Shown here: positions 1 to 8,161 of the stretch, piece by piece
Layout of the letters: every line of letters starts with the position of its first letter
How positions within the stretch are numbered: position 1 is the first letter of the stretch
Assembly: GCF_044594925.1 (NCBI RefSeq)
Contig: NZ_CP138991.1
Coordinates: 62,001 to 126,000, forward strand
Length of the DNA: 64,000 bases
DNA from: Maribacter sp044594925
Lineage (GTDB): Bacteria; Bacteroidota; Bacteroidia; Flavobacteriales; Flavobacteriaceae
Reading direction: 5' to 3'
The notes under the pieces: generated by a model
Seen by the model: the letters and a program-made list of their open reading frames with translations, nothing else
The model's database searches: none
Told to the model about the DNA's origin: nothing
Program-made: the position numbers and the translations under genes

Positions 1-2
1 CA

Positions 3-704
3 TCTCCCACGGGCATAGCATCGGAGATAAGGCAATTTGATTTTAATACCCTACTCGTATATACTCCAGGTAAACAGACCATTGGGTATGGTGTGGAGAG
101 AAGGGACGTAAATGATACTTACAGTACGTTGCTACTAAATTTCACAAAAGGGACAAATGGGTTCTTGGATAGCGATTTTAATTATAGTAAACTTCAATTC
201 TCTTACAGTCAACCCTGGCAACTTGGAGGTTTTGGTAGGTTAATGAGTACAGTTGAGCTGGGTAAAACCTTTGGAGAAGTACCGTTAGGACTGTTAAGTG
301 TAGTTCCAGGTAATCAAACGTTTTTTTCCAATTACGGAACCTTTCCCAACCTAGATTTTTATGAATTTGTAACAGATACCTATGCCGCAGTGCATCTAGA
401 GCATAATTTTAATGGTCGTCTTTTCTCTAGAATACCATTTTTACGTAAATTGAATCTGAGGGAAATTATTGGTTTACGTGGAGTGTGGGGAGATTTGTCC
501 GATGAGAATATTGCCCTAAGTGCACCTGCTACTATTAACACACCGTTAAGGGCCCCTTCTGAAAAGATATACTACGAGTATTCTTTGGGAATAGGAAATA
601 TCTTTAAAATCTTTAGGATTGATTTTAATTTTAGAGGTAATTACCTCGATAATCCAGAAGCAAGGCCTTTTGGGGTTACCGGAACTTTTGGTTTCAATTT
701 TTAA
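3..704 (+). CDS. DUF5686-type outer-membrane protein, C-terminal part (5' end outside window)
   Basis: The reading frame is open from the first bases of the window, so only the C-terminal ~230 residues are present. They show alternating aromatic/hydrophobic strands and end in a phenylalanine (..GTFGFNF), as expected of an outer-membrane beta-barrel terminus. The pattern, with phrases such as FSYSQPWQLGGFGR and SLGIGNIFKIFRIDF, fits the barrel of flavobacterial DUF5686/carboxypeptidase-like-regulatory-domain proteins. These are surface proteins of unknown precise function. The family call rests on pattern recall only. The N-terminal carboxypeptidase-like domain and signal peptide would lie upstream and cannot be checked here. 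Confidence 0.6.
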   Translation, partial: SPTGIASEIRQFDFNTLLVYTPGKQTIGYGVERRDVNDTYSTLLLNFTKGTNGFLDSDFNYSKLQFSYSQPWQLGGFGRLMSTVELGKTFGEVPLGLLSVVPGNQTFFSNYGTFPNLDFYEFVTDTYAAVHLEHNFNGRLFSRIPFLRKLNLREIIGLRGVWGDLSDENIALSAPATINTPLRAPSEKIYYEYSLGIGNIFKIFRIDFNFRGNYLDNPEARPFGVTGTFGFNF

Positions 705-780
705 TAAATAGGGTAGGTACTGCAATTAAGTCCGTGATGCGCCGTTGAGATAGTATTCATTGAATAAATAGTTAAGTAAT

Positions 781-1308
781 ATGATTAAGAATGAAGAAGT
801 AACTTTTGATGTTCTAATAGAAATACCAAAAGGGAGTAGGAATAAGTACGAATATGATTTTACCCTTCATAAAATTAGATTTGATCGCATGTTATTCTCA
901 TCTATGATGTATCCGGGTGATTACGGATTTGTGCCAGAGACCCTGGCGTTAGACCAAGATCCTTTGGATGTTTTGGTTTTAGGGACGGAACCTACTTATC
1001 CTATGGTGGTTATGGAAGTAAGACCTATTGGTGTTTTTCATATGACGGATGAAAAGGGACCAGATGAAAAAATTATATGCGTACCTGTAAGTGACCCGGT
1101 TTGGAACAATAAGTACGATTTAAGCGATATAAATCCGCACCGTAAAAAAGAAATCAAACATTTTTTTAAGGTCTATAAGGATTTAGAGGAAAAGAAAGTA
1201 GATACAGGTGGTTGGGGTAATGCGGCGGAAGCTATAAAGATTTACCACGAATGTGTAAAGCGTTATGATGAAAGCGAACATAAAAAGAAACGTACCTTTA
1301 CGATATAG
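781..1308 (+). CDS. ppa: Inorganic pyrophosphatase, soluble family I
   Basis: Hydrolyses cytosolic pyrophosphate to two phosphates, pulling biosynthetic reactions forward. At 175 residues it has the usual bacterial family I length. The signature DQDPLDVLV supplies the metal-binding aspartates D58, D60 and D63. E14, K22, R36 and the DYGFVPET segment (47-54) complete the active-site pattern. Its stop is followed by a clear intrinsic terminator, then by a gene for a membrane-bound pyrophosphatase, so two unrelated pyrophosphatases sit side by side. The ATG start follows an AT-rich leader and fits the family N-terminus. Confidence 0.95.
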   Translation: MIKNEEVTFDVLIEIPKGSRNKYEYDFTLHKIRFDRMLFSSMMYPGDYGFVPETLALDQDPLDVLVLGTEPTYPMVVMEVRPIGVFHMTDEKGPDEKIICVPVSDPVWNNKYDLSDINPHRKKEIKHFFKVYKDLEEKKVDTGGWGNAAEAIKIYHECVKRYDESEHKKKRTFTI

Positions 1309-1324
1309 ATAAATTTCTTATCGC

Positions 1325-1360
1325 AAAAAGCCATTTTTAGTAATAAAAGTGGCTTTTTTT
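1325..1360 (+). terminator. Intrinsic terminator after ppa
   Basis: The stem AAAAGCCA / TGGCTTTT (with AT-rich extension) closes on a short loop and is followed by a T tract ending at 1360. It separates ppa from hppA. Confidence 0.8.
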
Positions 1361-1377
1361 ATTCTATTTGATTTTAG

Positions 1378-1385
1378 TACTTTAG
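1378..1385 (+). promoter_or_regulatory. Candidate -7 box for hppA
   Basis: TACTTTAG differs by one base from the Bacteroidota -7 consensus TAnnTTTG and lies 34 bases before the hppA start, just after the ppa terminator. A T-rich -33 region overlaps the terminator tail. Confidence 0.35.
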
Positions 1386-1419
1386 CACCCGTTTAAAAAA
1401 CTATAAAACAACTAAGCAA

Positions 1420-3843
1420 ATGGAATTAATTGTACAATTTTTACCTGCATTTGGTGTCTTGGCACTATTATTTGTAGCGATCAAAAATGCCTGGGTAGGT
1501 AAACAAGAAGTCGGAGACGACAAAATGGCTCGTATTGCCAAGAATATTGCAGATGGTGCAATGTCTTTCTTAAAGGCCGAGTATAAAATCCTTTCGATCT
1601 TTGTGGTAGCAGTAGCTGCTCTTCTGTTTTTCAAAGGAAGCAGTGAAGAAGGATCAAACGGGATGGTTGCGGTATCCTTTATTGTTGGAGCTATTTGTTC
1701 TGCATTGGCCGGGTTTATTGGAATGAAAGTAGCGACCAAGGCAAACGTTAGAACTACTAATGCAGCAAGACAGTCTCTTGGTAAGGCATTAGAAGTTGCT
1801 TTTGCAGGTGGAGCCGTTATGGGACTTGGTGTTGTAGGTCTTGGAGTTTTAGGCCTAAGTGGTTTGTTTATGATATATAGCGGACAAGGTTGGGAATTAG
1901 GAGAAGTATTGAACGTACTTTCCGGTTTCTCATTAGGAGCATCTTCCATTGCTTTATTTGCACGCGTTGGTGGTGGTATTTACACTAAGGCCGCGGATGT
2001 AGGAGCTGATTTGGTTGGTAAAGTAGAAGCTGGTATTCCAGAAGATCACCCATTAAACCCGGCGACAATTGCAGATAACGTAGGAGATAACGTTGGCGAT
2101 GTTGCAGGTATGGGTGCTGATTTATTTGAATCCTATGTAGGTTCAATTATCGGTACTATGGTTCTTGGCGCAGCTTTCGTACAAATACCTGCTTTCTCTG
2201 CAGCTTTCGATGGTTTAGGTGCGGTTTATCTTCCTTTGGTTCTTGCAGCGGTAGGTATTATTATGTCTATTATTGGAACTTTCTTTGTAAAAGTAAAAGA
2301 TGGTGGTAACCCACAGACGGCCTTGAATATTGGAGAATTCGGTTCTGCGGGTCTTATGCTTGTAGCGTCTTACTTCATTATAACGAACATGCTACCTGCA
2401 AGTTGGACTTTTGGAGGCGTAGAGTACGGTTCCTTAGGTGTGTTCATGGCAGTTTTAGCAGGTCTTGTTGCTGGTTTGGCAGTAGGTAAGGTTACCGAAT
2501 ATTATACAGGTACAGGTACTAAACCGGTAAATTCTATCGTAAAGCAATCAGAAACTGGTGCCGCAACGACAATTATTGCAGGTTTAGGAGTAGGCATGAT
2601 GTCTACCATGATTCCAATTTTGTTAATTGCTGCGGCTATTTTGGTATCACACCATTTTGCAGGATTATACGGAATCGCAATTGCTGCTGTTGGTATGTTG
2701 GCCAATACGGGAATTCAATTAGCTGTTGACGCATACGGACCAATTTCTGATAATGCTGGTGGTATTGCTGAAATGGCAGAATTAGAACCTGAAGTAAGAG
2801 AGCGCACGGATAAATTAGATGCTGTCGGTAATACTACGGCTGCAATTGGTAAGGGTTTTGCCATTGCCTCTGCCGCACTTACGGCTTTAGCACTATTTGC
2901 CGCATTTATGCAGACAGCCAACGTAACGGCTATCGATGTCTCTAAGCCTACCGTAATGGCAGGTCTCTTAGTTGGTGGTATGTTGCCTTTTGTTTTCTCT
3001 GCACTGTCCATGAATGCCGTGGGTAGAGCCGCAATGGCAATGATCGAAGAAGTTCGTCGTCAGTTTAGGGATATTCCACAATTAAAAGCGGCACTAGAAG
3101 TAATGAGGGCGGTAGATTCCGATATGTCCAAAGCTACTCCTGCACAAAGAGAAATTTTTGACGCTGCGGATGGTTACGCGGAATACGACAAATGTGTTGA
3201 TATTTCTACAAAAGCCTCTATTAAAGAAATGGTATTACCCGGTTTATTAGCTATTGCTGTGCCAGTTGCTGTTGGTTTTATAGGAGGTGCTGAAATGTTA
3301 GGAGGCCTTTTAGCTGGGGTTACTACTTGTGGGGTACTAATGGCTATCTTCCAGTCAAACGCAGGTGGTGCTTGGGATAACGCTAAAAAGATGATAGAAG
3401 AACAAGGTAGAAAAGGAACGGAAGCGCATAAAGCTGCTGTTGTTGGAGATACCGTTGGTGATCCTTTTAAGGATACTTCAGGGCCATCTTTGAATATTTT
3501 GTTGAAATTAATGTCCGTTGTTGCCTTGGTAATTGCACCAAGTATTGCAATGAGCGGAGATAGCATGACGGCTTATAACGAAGCTAAAGCTACCACTGAA
3601 GTTGTTTCCAGTCAAATGGAAAGAAGTGTTGAGGTAACTATGGACAACAACGAAGATGGTACTTCAAGAGCGGTAGTCGTGACTACAACTACGGAAAATG
3701 GTGAGGAATCTGTTTCTGAACAAGTTTTTGAGGGTACAGCGGAAGAAGTAAAAGCTAAAATAGCAGCTTTTAATGCTACGTCCGAAGATGTTAAAGTTCA
3801 GATAGAAAAAGTTGTTGAAGAGGTAAAAGGGGAAATAAACTAG
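1420..3843 (+). CDS. hppA: Membrane-bound ion-translocating pyrophosphatase (K+-dependent type) with C-terminal extension
   Basis: Couples pyrophosphate hydrolysis to H+ and/or Na+ pumping across the inner membrane. The 807 residues contain many membrane helices and the family motifs: DVGADLVGKVE, the NVGDNVGDVAGMGADLFESY segment, SDNAGGIAEM and DTVGDPFKDTSGPS. In GNTTAAIGKG, A474 and G477 occupy the positions that are K and T in K+-independent enzymes, so this belongs to the K+-dependent group. Whether it moves H+, Na+ or both cannot be read safely. After the last helix (about residue 714) comes a ~93-residue acidic, Thr/Glu-rich tail that core family members lack. The C-terminus of this family is normally on the periplasmic side. 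Confidence 0.93.
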   Translation: MELIVQFLPAFGVLALLFVAIKNAWVGKQEVGDDKMARIAKNIADGAMSFLKAEYKILSIFVVAVAALLFFKGSSEEGSNGMVAVSFIVGAICSALAGFIGMKVATKANVRTTNAARQSLGKALEVAFAGGAVMGLGVVGLGVLGLSGLFMIYSGQGWELGEVLNVLSGFSLGASSIALFARVGGGIYTKAADVGADLVGKVEAGIPEDHPLNPATIADNVGDNVGDVAGMGADLFESYVGSIIGTMVLGAAFVQIPAFSAAFDGLGAVYLPLVLAAVGIIMSIIGTFFVKVKDGGNPQTALNIGEFGSAGLMLVASYFIITNMLPASWTFGGVEYGSLGVFMAVLAGLVAGLAVGKVTEYYTGTGTKPVNSIVKQSETGAATTIIAGLGVGMMSTMIPILLIAAAILVSHHFAGLYGIAIAAVGMLANTGIQLAVDAYGPISDNAGGIAEMAELEPEVRERTDKLDAVGNTTAAIGKGFAIASAALTALALFAAFMQTANVTAIDVSKPTVMAGLLVGGMLPFVFSALSMNAVGRAAMAMIEEVRRQFRDIPQLKAALEVMRAVDSDMSKATPAQREIFDAADGYAEYDKCVDISTKASIKEMVLPGLLAIAVPVAVGFIGGAEMLGGLLAGVTTCGVLMAIFQSNAGGAWDNAKKMIEEQGRKGTEAHKAAVVGDTVGDPFKDTSGPSLNILLKLMSVVALVIAPSIAMSGDSMTAYNEAKATTEVVSSQMERSVEVTMDNNEDGTSRAVVVTTTTENGEESVSEQVFEGTAEEVKAKIAAFNATSEDVKVQIEKVVEEVKGEIN

Positions 3844-3867
3844 ATATTGTTCTTGCTCGATATAAAG

Positions 3868-3901
3868 AAACCCTTCATGGATTTTCATGAAGGGTTTTTT
3901 G
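3868..3901. terminator. Terminator hairpin between convergent hppA and TonB-family gene
   Basis: The 12-bp stem AAACCCTTCATG / CATGAAGGGTTT has a 6-base loop and is followed by T residues on the + strand. It lies between two convergent genes, the second ending at 3903, so it probably serves both strands, more strongly for hppA. Confidence 0.8.
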
Positions 3902-3902
3902 T

Positions 3903-4604
3903 TTATTGTAGTTTAAAGGTAATGGGTTGTGCAAATGGAACTTTCAAGGCAGTTCCGCGTTGTTTTCCGGGAATCATTTTAGGGAGTTTTTTTAGAATTC
4001 TCTCTGCCTCTTGTTCTAATACTTCATGCGGACCTCTTTTCAATATCGTACCAATACTACCGTCTTTGTGGATTATGAACTGCGTATTAACCCTTCCTTG
4101 AAGTCCCATTTCTTGAGCCATTTCAGGATAGCGAAAGTGTTTTTTAATATGTTTCTGCATCATCTTGTTAAAACAAGCTCTTTTGTCCTTTTCTTTTTCA
4201 CAGCCAGGAAACACTGGCACTTCTTCAATGGTAACCCAATTTACATTTACTTCTTCTTCGACCTCCTCAACCTCAATATCATCATATTCTAAAACTTCTG
4301 TATCGGTGTCCGCTTCTGTAGAAAGAATTTCTGTTTCCTCAATTTCTACGTCGTCTTCTTCAATTTTAATTTCTGGTGGTAATACCTGCTTAATTTTAGG
4401 TTTTTCTATTTTAAACTTCTCTACAGGTTCTTCTTCGATAGCACTTTCCGTAACGTTCATGGCAACATCATAGGTAGTTTCAGGTTCATAGGTTTTCCAT
4501 TCCAAGGCCACGTAAGAAAGCAGCATTACCATTACTAGTCCAAAAGCGAAATAAACACCACTTCTTTTGTTGATGTCTTTTTTGGGATTCTTTTTAAGTT
4601 TCAT
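3903..4604 (-). CDS. TonB-family energy transducer
   Basis: A 233-residue inner-membrane-anchored protein likely to pass proton-motive energy from ExbB/ExbD to TonB-dependent outer-membrane transporters. One N-terminal membrane helix (about residues 17-36) is followed by a periplasmic spacer and a C-terminal TonB domain (about 125-233) with the usual flavobacterial pattern: VPVFPGCE, FRYPEMAQEMGLQGRV, F-I-x-x-DGSI and a final PITFKLQ. The spacer is unusually acidic (runs of EEDD, EVEEVEEE) rather than proline-rich. No exbB/exbD lies nearby. It converges on hppA. Confidence 0.85.
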   Translation of the reverse strand: MKLKKNPKKDINKRSGVYFAFGLVMVMLLSYVALEWKTYEPETTYDVAMNVTESAIEEEPVEKFKIEKPKIKQVLPPEIKIEEDDVEIEETEILSTEADTDTEVLEYDDIEVEEVEEEVNVNWVTIEEVPVFPGCEKEKDKRACFNKMMQKHIKKHFRYPEMAQEMGLQGRVNTQFIIHKDGSIGTILKRGPHEVLEQEAERILKKLPKMIPGKQRGTALKVPFAQPITFKLQ

Positions 4605-4800
4605 AATTTTAAAGTTTGCACTTGCTGTAATAGCAAATAGGGTTACACAATATTTTCTGAATATCCATTAAAGCTATTGTCTAAAAAACTCATAAAGAAG
4701 GTATAATGAGTTAAACCCCAAGTTGAGTGAGGGAAACGCACATTATCGTGTTTACGTTATTTCCCATATCATATGAGGCAGCATAATTCATGAGATATAC

Positions 4801-4808
4801 TACTTTTG
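4801..4808 (+). promoter_or_regulatory. Candidate -7 box abutting the App1-like start codon
   Basis: TACTTTTG matches TAnnTTTG exactly and ends 4 bases before the ATG at 4813. Transcription would therefore begin at or next to the start codon (possibly leaderless). No clear -33 TTTG is visible. Confidence 0.4.
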
Positions 4809-4812
4809 GTTT

Positions 4813-5814
4813 ATGGGTATATTTAAAAAGGATAAACTTCAAATTCTAGGATTTCAAGGTTATGGCAAGGCAAATAAATTACACGTAAGAGGACGTGCTT
4901 TGGAAGATGAGGAGATAGATTTGCAGGAAAAAGGTTTTTTTAAATTAATACAAAATACCTGGAAGCGTTTTGAGACCGATGAAATAAAACACACCGCTAT
5001 TCGTGTAAAACTACCCAATGCAGCTGTCTATAGGGCAACTACGGATAAGGATGGATATTTTGTTGTAGATGAAGAAGTGAACCATCTTGCCGTTATGGCA
5101 AATACTGAGGGCTGGGTACAGCTTGAGTTATCCTATTTAGATACCAATCTAAAAAGAGAAATTCTACATCAGAACAGGTTCCCGTCAGAAATGCTTATAC
5201 CAAGTAGTAAGGCAAATTACGGAGTAATCAGTGATATAGATGATACTATCCTGCATACCGGTGTGGTATCTTCATTGAAATGGAGGGTGTTGATGAATAC
5301 AATTTTCAAACGAGCTACAAAAAGGTCCGCTTTAGAAGGGACGGCATCTTTTTATCACAGGTTGCACAGGGGTAAAACAGGAACAGCTTCAAACCCTATA
5401 TTTTATGTTAGTCATAGCCCATGGAATTTATACCGCTATTTAGAATTATTTTTAAAAACGAATAACTTTCCTAAAGGTCCAATTCTATTAAGAAGCATGG
5501 CTAGTTTTAGAGCCAGAAATAGAAAAAGTGTTGCCCCCCAAAAGCAGCATGAAATTGTAAATATTCTAGAAATGTATCCAGACTTACCCTTTGTGCTTAT
5601 TGGAGATAGTGGGGAAAAAGACGGTGATATTTATATAGAAGTCGCTAAAAAATATCCAAGTCAGATAAAGGCTATCTACCTAAGAAGTGTCAATGACGAA
5701 AAAAGAATTGAAAGGGTAACCAAATTGTTTAACGAATTTAGGGAGGTGCCTTTTTTACTTGTTAAGGAAACGGAAGATGCTATAATCCATGCCCAAGAGC
5801 ACGGTTTTATTTAG
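4813..5814 (+). CDS. App1-like phosphatidate phosphatase family protein (DUF2183)
   Basis: A 333-residue cytosolic protein of the HAD-like App1/DUF2183 family, whose yeast member dephosphorylates phosphatidate. The N-terminal ~120 residues form a beta-rich domain. The catalytic part starts with SDIDDTILHTG, where D141 and D143 are the expected nucleophile and acid/base. It continues with FYVSHSPWNLY, a lysine in the KQHEIVNIL region and the second acidic motif IGDSGEKDGDIY. All HAD motifs are present, so it should be active, but the substrate is inferred from the family. The bacterial role is not established. It converges on the kinase gene with a 5-base gap. Confidence 0.85.
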   Translation: MGIFKKDKLQILGFQGYGKANKLHVRGRALEDEEIDLQEKGFFKLIQNTWKRFETDEIKHTAIRVKLPNAAVYRATTDKDGYFVVDEEVNHLAVMANTEGWVQLELSYLDTNLKREILHQNRFPSEMLIPSSKANYGVISDIDDTILHTGVVSSLKWRVLMNTIFKRATKRSALEGTASFYHRLHRGKTGTASNPIFYVSHSPWNLYRYLELFLKTNNFPKGPILLRSMASFRARNRKSVAPQKQHEIVNILEMYPDLPFVLIGDSGEKDGDIYIEVAKKYPSQIKAIYLRSVNDEKRIERVTKLFNEFREVPFLLVKETEDAIIHAQEHGFI

Positions 5815-5819
5815 GTAGC

Positions 5820-6434
5820 CTAAAAGAGGCCATTGATTTCCGCATCAATCTTATTGATAATACTTCCCAAATCTTCGGGATTATCTACAAAATCGAGTTG
5901 ATCAACATCAATAATCAAAAGATTACCTTTTTCGTAACCATGCACCCAAGCTTCGTACCTTTCGTTAAGTCGGCTTAAATAATCAATAGAGATGGTATTT
6001 TCATATTCTCTTCCTCGCTTATGAATTTGCTTTACCAGATTGGGGATAGAGCTTCTAAGGTAAATTAAAAGTTCTGGTGGCTCCACCAAACTTTCCATGA
6101 GGTTAAACAAATCGGAATAGTTCTGAAAGTCCCTATTGGTCATAAGACCCATCGCATGTAGGTTAGGGGCAAATATGTGTGCATCTTCGTAAATGGTACG
6201 ATCTTGGATGACATCTTTGCCACTTTCGCGTATTTGTAGAATTTGTCGGTATCGGCTATTAAGAAAATAGATTTGCAGGTTAAAGCTCCAACGCTCCATT
6301 TGATTGTAGAAATCATCCAAATAAGGGTTGTCCACAACATCTTCAAAATGTGCTTCCCATTTATAATGTTTTGCCAATAATTTTGTCAGGGTAGTTTTTC
6401 CTGCTCCTATATTTCCGGCTACCGCAATATGCAT
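5820..6434 (-). CDS. Deoxynucleoside kinase
   Basis: A 204-residue nucleotide salvage kinase. The P-loop GNIGAGKT spans residues 7-14, followed by the family motifs FEDVVDNPYL, the QDRTIYEDAHIF segment (DR[ST] motif with catalytic/base-binding residues) and a lid-like arginine-rich stretch (HKRGREYE). This is the deoxyadenosine/deoxyguanosine kinase-like family common in Bacteroidota and Firmicutes. Base specificity cannot be read by eye. It has no operon partners: the neighbour on one side is convergent, and the metK leader is transcribed divergently on the other. Confidence 0.88.
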   Translation of the reverse strand: MHIAVAGNIGAGKTTLTKLLAKHYKWEAHFEDVVDNPYLDDFYNQMERWSFNLQIYFLNSRYRQILQIRESGKDVIQDRTIYEDAHIFAPNLHAMGLMTNRDFQNYSDLFNLMESLVEPPELLIYLRSSIPNLVKQIHKRGREYENTISIDYLSRLNERYEAWVHGYEKGNLLIIDVDQLDFVDNPEDLGSIINKIDAEINGLF

Positions 6435-6588
6435 TTTTGAAGTTCTTTAATGGTTAGTTAAAAGCAAATGATGTACCGCACAATATACAAAGTATATTAA
6501 GCTTTAGGAAAAATTGTGGATGAAATACCATGAATATTTGAAAGCGTATTTTTGTAGGGCTAAATAAGGAGAAAATGAATCCTAATAG

Positions 6589-6619
6589 TTTTTAGAACAT
6601 AACAATTTTCATACTTTTG
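6589..6619 (+). promoter_or_regulatory. Candidate metK promoter
   Basis: TACTTTTG at 6612-6619 matches the -7 consensus TAnnTTTG. A T-rich -33-like segment (TTTTT at 6589-6593) lies 18 bases upstream. The predicted transcript would start just before the SAM-II aptamer at 6631. Confidence 0.55.
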
Positions 6620-6630
6620 TACAATCAATA

Positions 6631-6681
6631 GAGAGGAAGGATTTGACTGATTGCAACCTCGTTAAAAATGCTAAAGCAGTT
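6631..6681 (+). promoter_or_regulatory. SAM-II riboswitch aptamer upstream of metK
   Basis: P1 pairs GAGG (6633-6636) with CCTC (6657-6660). The enclosed loop GATTTGACTGATTGCAA nearly matches the conserved SAM-II loop. Downstream, ATGCTAAAGCAG carries the conserved GCTAAA. The pseudoknot is formed by GACTG (6645-6649) with CAGTT (6677-6681), where compensatory bases replace those of other SAM-II RNAs. It is not S-box (SAM-I) sequence: the GGTGGAGGGA core is absent. The ligand is expected to be S-adenosylmethionine, the product of the controlled gene. Unlike typical SAM-II elements it lies ~85 bases before the start codon. Confidence 0.88.
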
Positions 6682-6766
6682 TCCCGATAGTGTTGGGAAT
6701 CTTCTCGCTACTGGTGTAAGCAAGTTTACGATACCACGTCAAATCTTCCATTAATTAAAAAGTAGA
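6682..6766 (+). promoter_or_regulatory. metK leader expression platform
   Basis: This holds a hairpin TTCCC / GGGAA (6681-6685 with 6695-6699), a second small stem near 6712-6734, and the segment GTCAAATCTTCC (6738-6749). That segment is complementary to GGAAGGATTTGAC (6635-6647) inside the aptamer: 12 pairs with one bulged G. Forming it would destroy P1 and the pseudoknot, so the leader can adopt two exclusive folds. There is no terminator U tract, so control may be translational or act on RNA stability. Confidence 0.6.
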
Positions 6767-8023
6767 ATGGCATATTTATTTACTTCAGAATCAGTTAGTG
6801 AAGGACACCCGGATAAGGTGGCCGATCAAATCAGTGATGCGCTTTTAGATCATTTTTTAGCTTTTGACCCAGAAAGTAAGGTCGCTTGCGAGACCATGGT
6901 AACCACAGGTCAAGTAGTCTTGGCAGGTGAGGTAAAGAGCAATACTTATTTAGATGTGCAGAATATAGCAAGAGAAGTTATTAACACGATTGGATATACC
7001 AAAGGGGAATATCAATTTAGCGGAGATTCTTGCGGTGTAATTTCACTGATTCACGAACAATCACAAGACATTAATCAAGGCGTGGATAGAGGTGTTAAGG
7101 AAGAACAAGGTGCTGGTGATCAAGGGATGATGTTCGGTTATGCCACAAGGGAAACTGAAAACTACATGCCATTGGCGTTAGATATTTCCCATAAGCTTTT
7201 ACAGGTTTTGGCGGATTTGCGAAGAGAGAATAAGGAAATAAAGTATTTGAGACCCGATGCTAAAGCTCAGGTGACTATCGTGTATTCTGATGATAATTTA
7301 CCACAACGTATAGATACTATAGTGGTTTCAACCCAGCATGATGCCTTTGATGAGGATGATGAAAGGATGTTGGCCAAAATAAAATCTGATATTGTTGCGG
7401 TGCTTATACCAAGGGTAAAAGCCCAGTTGCCAGCTGCAATTCAAGAATTATTCGATGATAAAATCACCTATCATATCAACCCGACGGGGAAATTCGTGAT
7501 TGGCGGACCTCATGGAGATACGGGTCTTACAGGGCGTAAAATCATAGTAGATACCTATGGCGGTAAAGGAGCTCATGGTGGTGGTGCCTTTAGTGGAAAA
7601 GACCCGAGTAAGGTAGACCGCAGTGCTGCTTACGCAGCAAGGCATGCAGCAAAGAATTTGGTTGCCGCTGGCGTTGCGGATGAAATTTTAGTACAGGTTA
7701 GTTACGCCATTGGTGTGGTAGAGCCAACATCTATTTATGTAGATACTTATGGCACTTCTAATATTGGACTAAGCGATGGCGCTATAGCCGAAAAAGTTGC
7801 TAAATTGTTCGATATGAGACCTTTTGCTATAGAAGAAAGATTAAAGCTTCGTAATCCTATTTATTTAGAAACTGCGGCTTATGGGCATATGGGCAAGGAA
7901 CCGGTAACCGTAACTAAAGTTTTTGAATCTCCGTATAACGGTAAGGTGGAGAAGAATGTAGAATTATTTACTTGGGAGAAATTGGACATGGTAGAAGCCG
8001 TAAAAGAAGTTTTTGGCTTATAG
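6767..8023 (+). CDS. metK: S-adenosylmethionine synthase
   Basis: Makes S-adenosylmethionine from methionine and ATP in the cytosol. At 418 residues it is full length. Diagnostic motifs are GHPDK (13-17), GAGDQGMMFGYA and the glycine-rich GGGAFSGKDPSKVDRSAAYA ATP/phosphate loop. It is a single gene flanked by its riboswitch leader and a strong terminator. A SAM-II RNA in the leader implies product feedback. The ATG at 6767 follows an A-rich stretch and gives the family N-terminus AYLFTSESVSEGHPDK. Confidence 0.98.
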   Translation: MAYLFTSESVSEGHPDKVADQISDALLDHFLAFDPESKVACETMVTTGQVVLAGEVKSNTYLDVQNIAREVINTIGYTKGEYQFSGDSCGVISLIHEQSQDINQGVDRGVKEEQGAGDQGMMFGYATRETENYMPLALDISHKLLQVLADLRRENKEIKYLRPDAKAQVTIVYSDDNLPQRIDTIVVSTQHDAFDEDDERMLAKIKSDIVAVLIPRVKAQLPAAIQELFDDKITYHINPTGKFVIGGPHGDTGLTGRKIIVDTYGGKGAHGGGAFSGKDPSKVDRSAAYAARHAAKNLVAAGVADEILVQVSYAIGVVEPTSIYVDTYGTSNIGLSDGAIAEKVAKLFDMRPFAIEERLKLRNPIYLETAAYGHMGKEPVTVTKVFESPYNGKVEKNVELFTWEKLDMVEAVKEVFGL

Positions 8024-8076
8024 ATTTATTTGTTGAACTAATTATAAGATTTAAAACTTAAGTCTTAGTAAAGCTT

Positions 8077-8109
8077 AAAAAAGGAACTTGTAATGAGGTT
8101 CCTTTTTTA
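8077..8109 (+). terminator. Intrinsic terminator after metK
   Basis: The stem AAAAAAGGAAC (8077-8087) pairs with GTTCCTTTTTT (8098-8108) around a 10-base loop, ending in a T tract. Confidence 0.85.
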
Positions 8110-8161
8110 TTTCCGCAATTTCATGAACTTCACTAGCTTTAAGACTTAAAATTAAAATGCC

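Noticed and set aside
1401..1949. Long open frame antisense to hppA
   Set aside because: Low-complexity Pro/Thr/Ala composition mirrors codon bias of hppA on the other strand; no family features.
6631..6749. metK leader as an S-box (SAM-I) riboswitch
   Set aside because: It lacks GGTGGAGGGA, AGACCC and the GATAAC closing strand; loop and GCTAAA with pseudoknot fit SAM-II instead.
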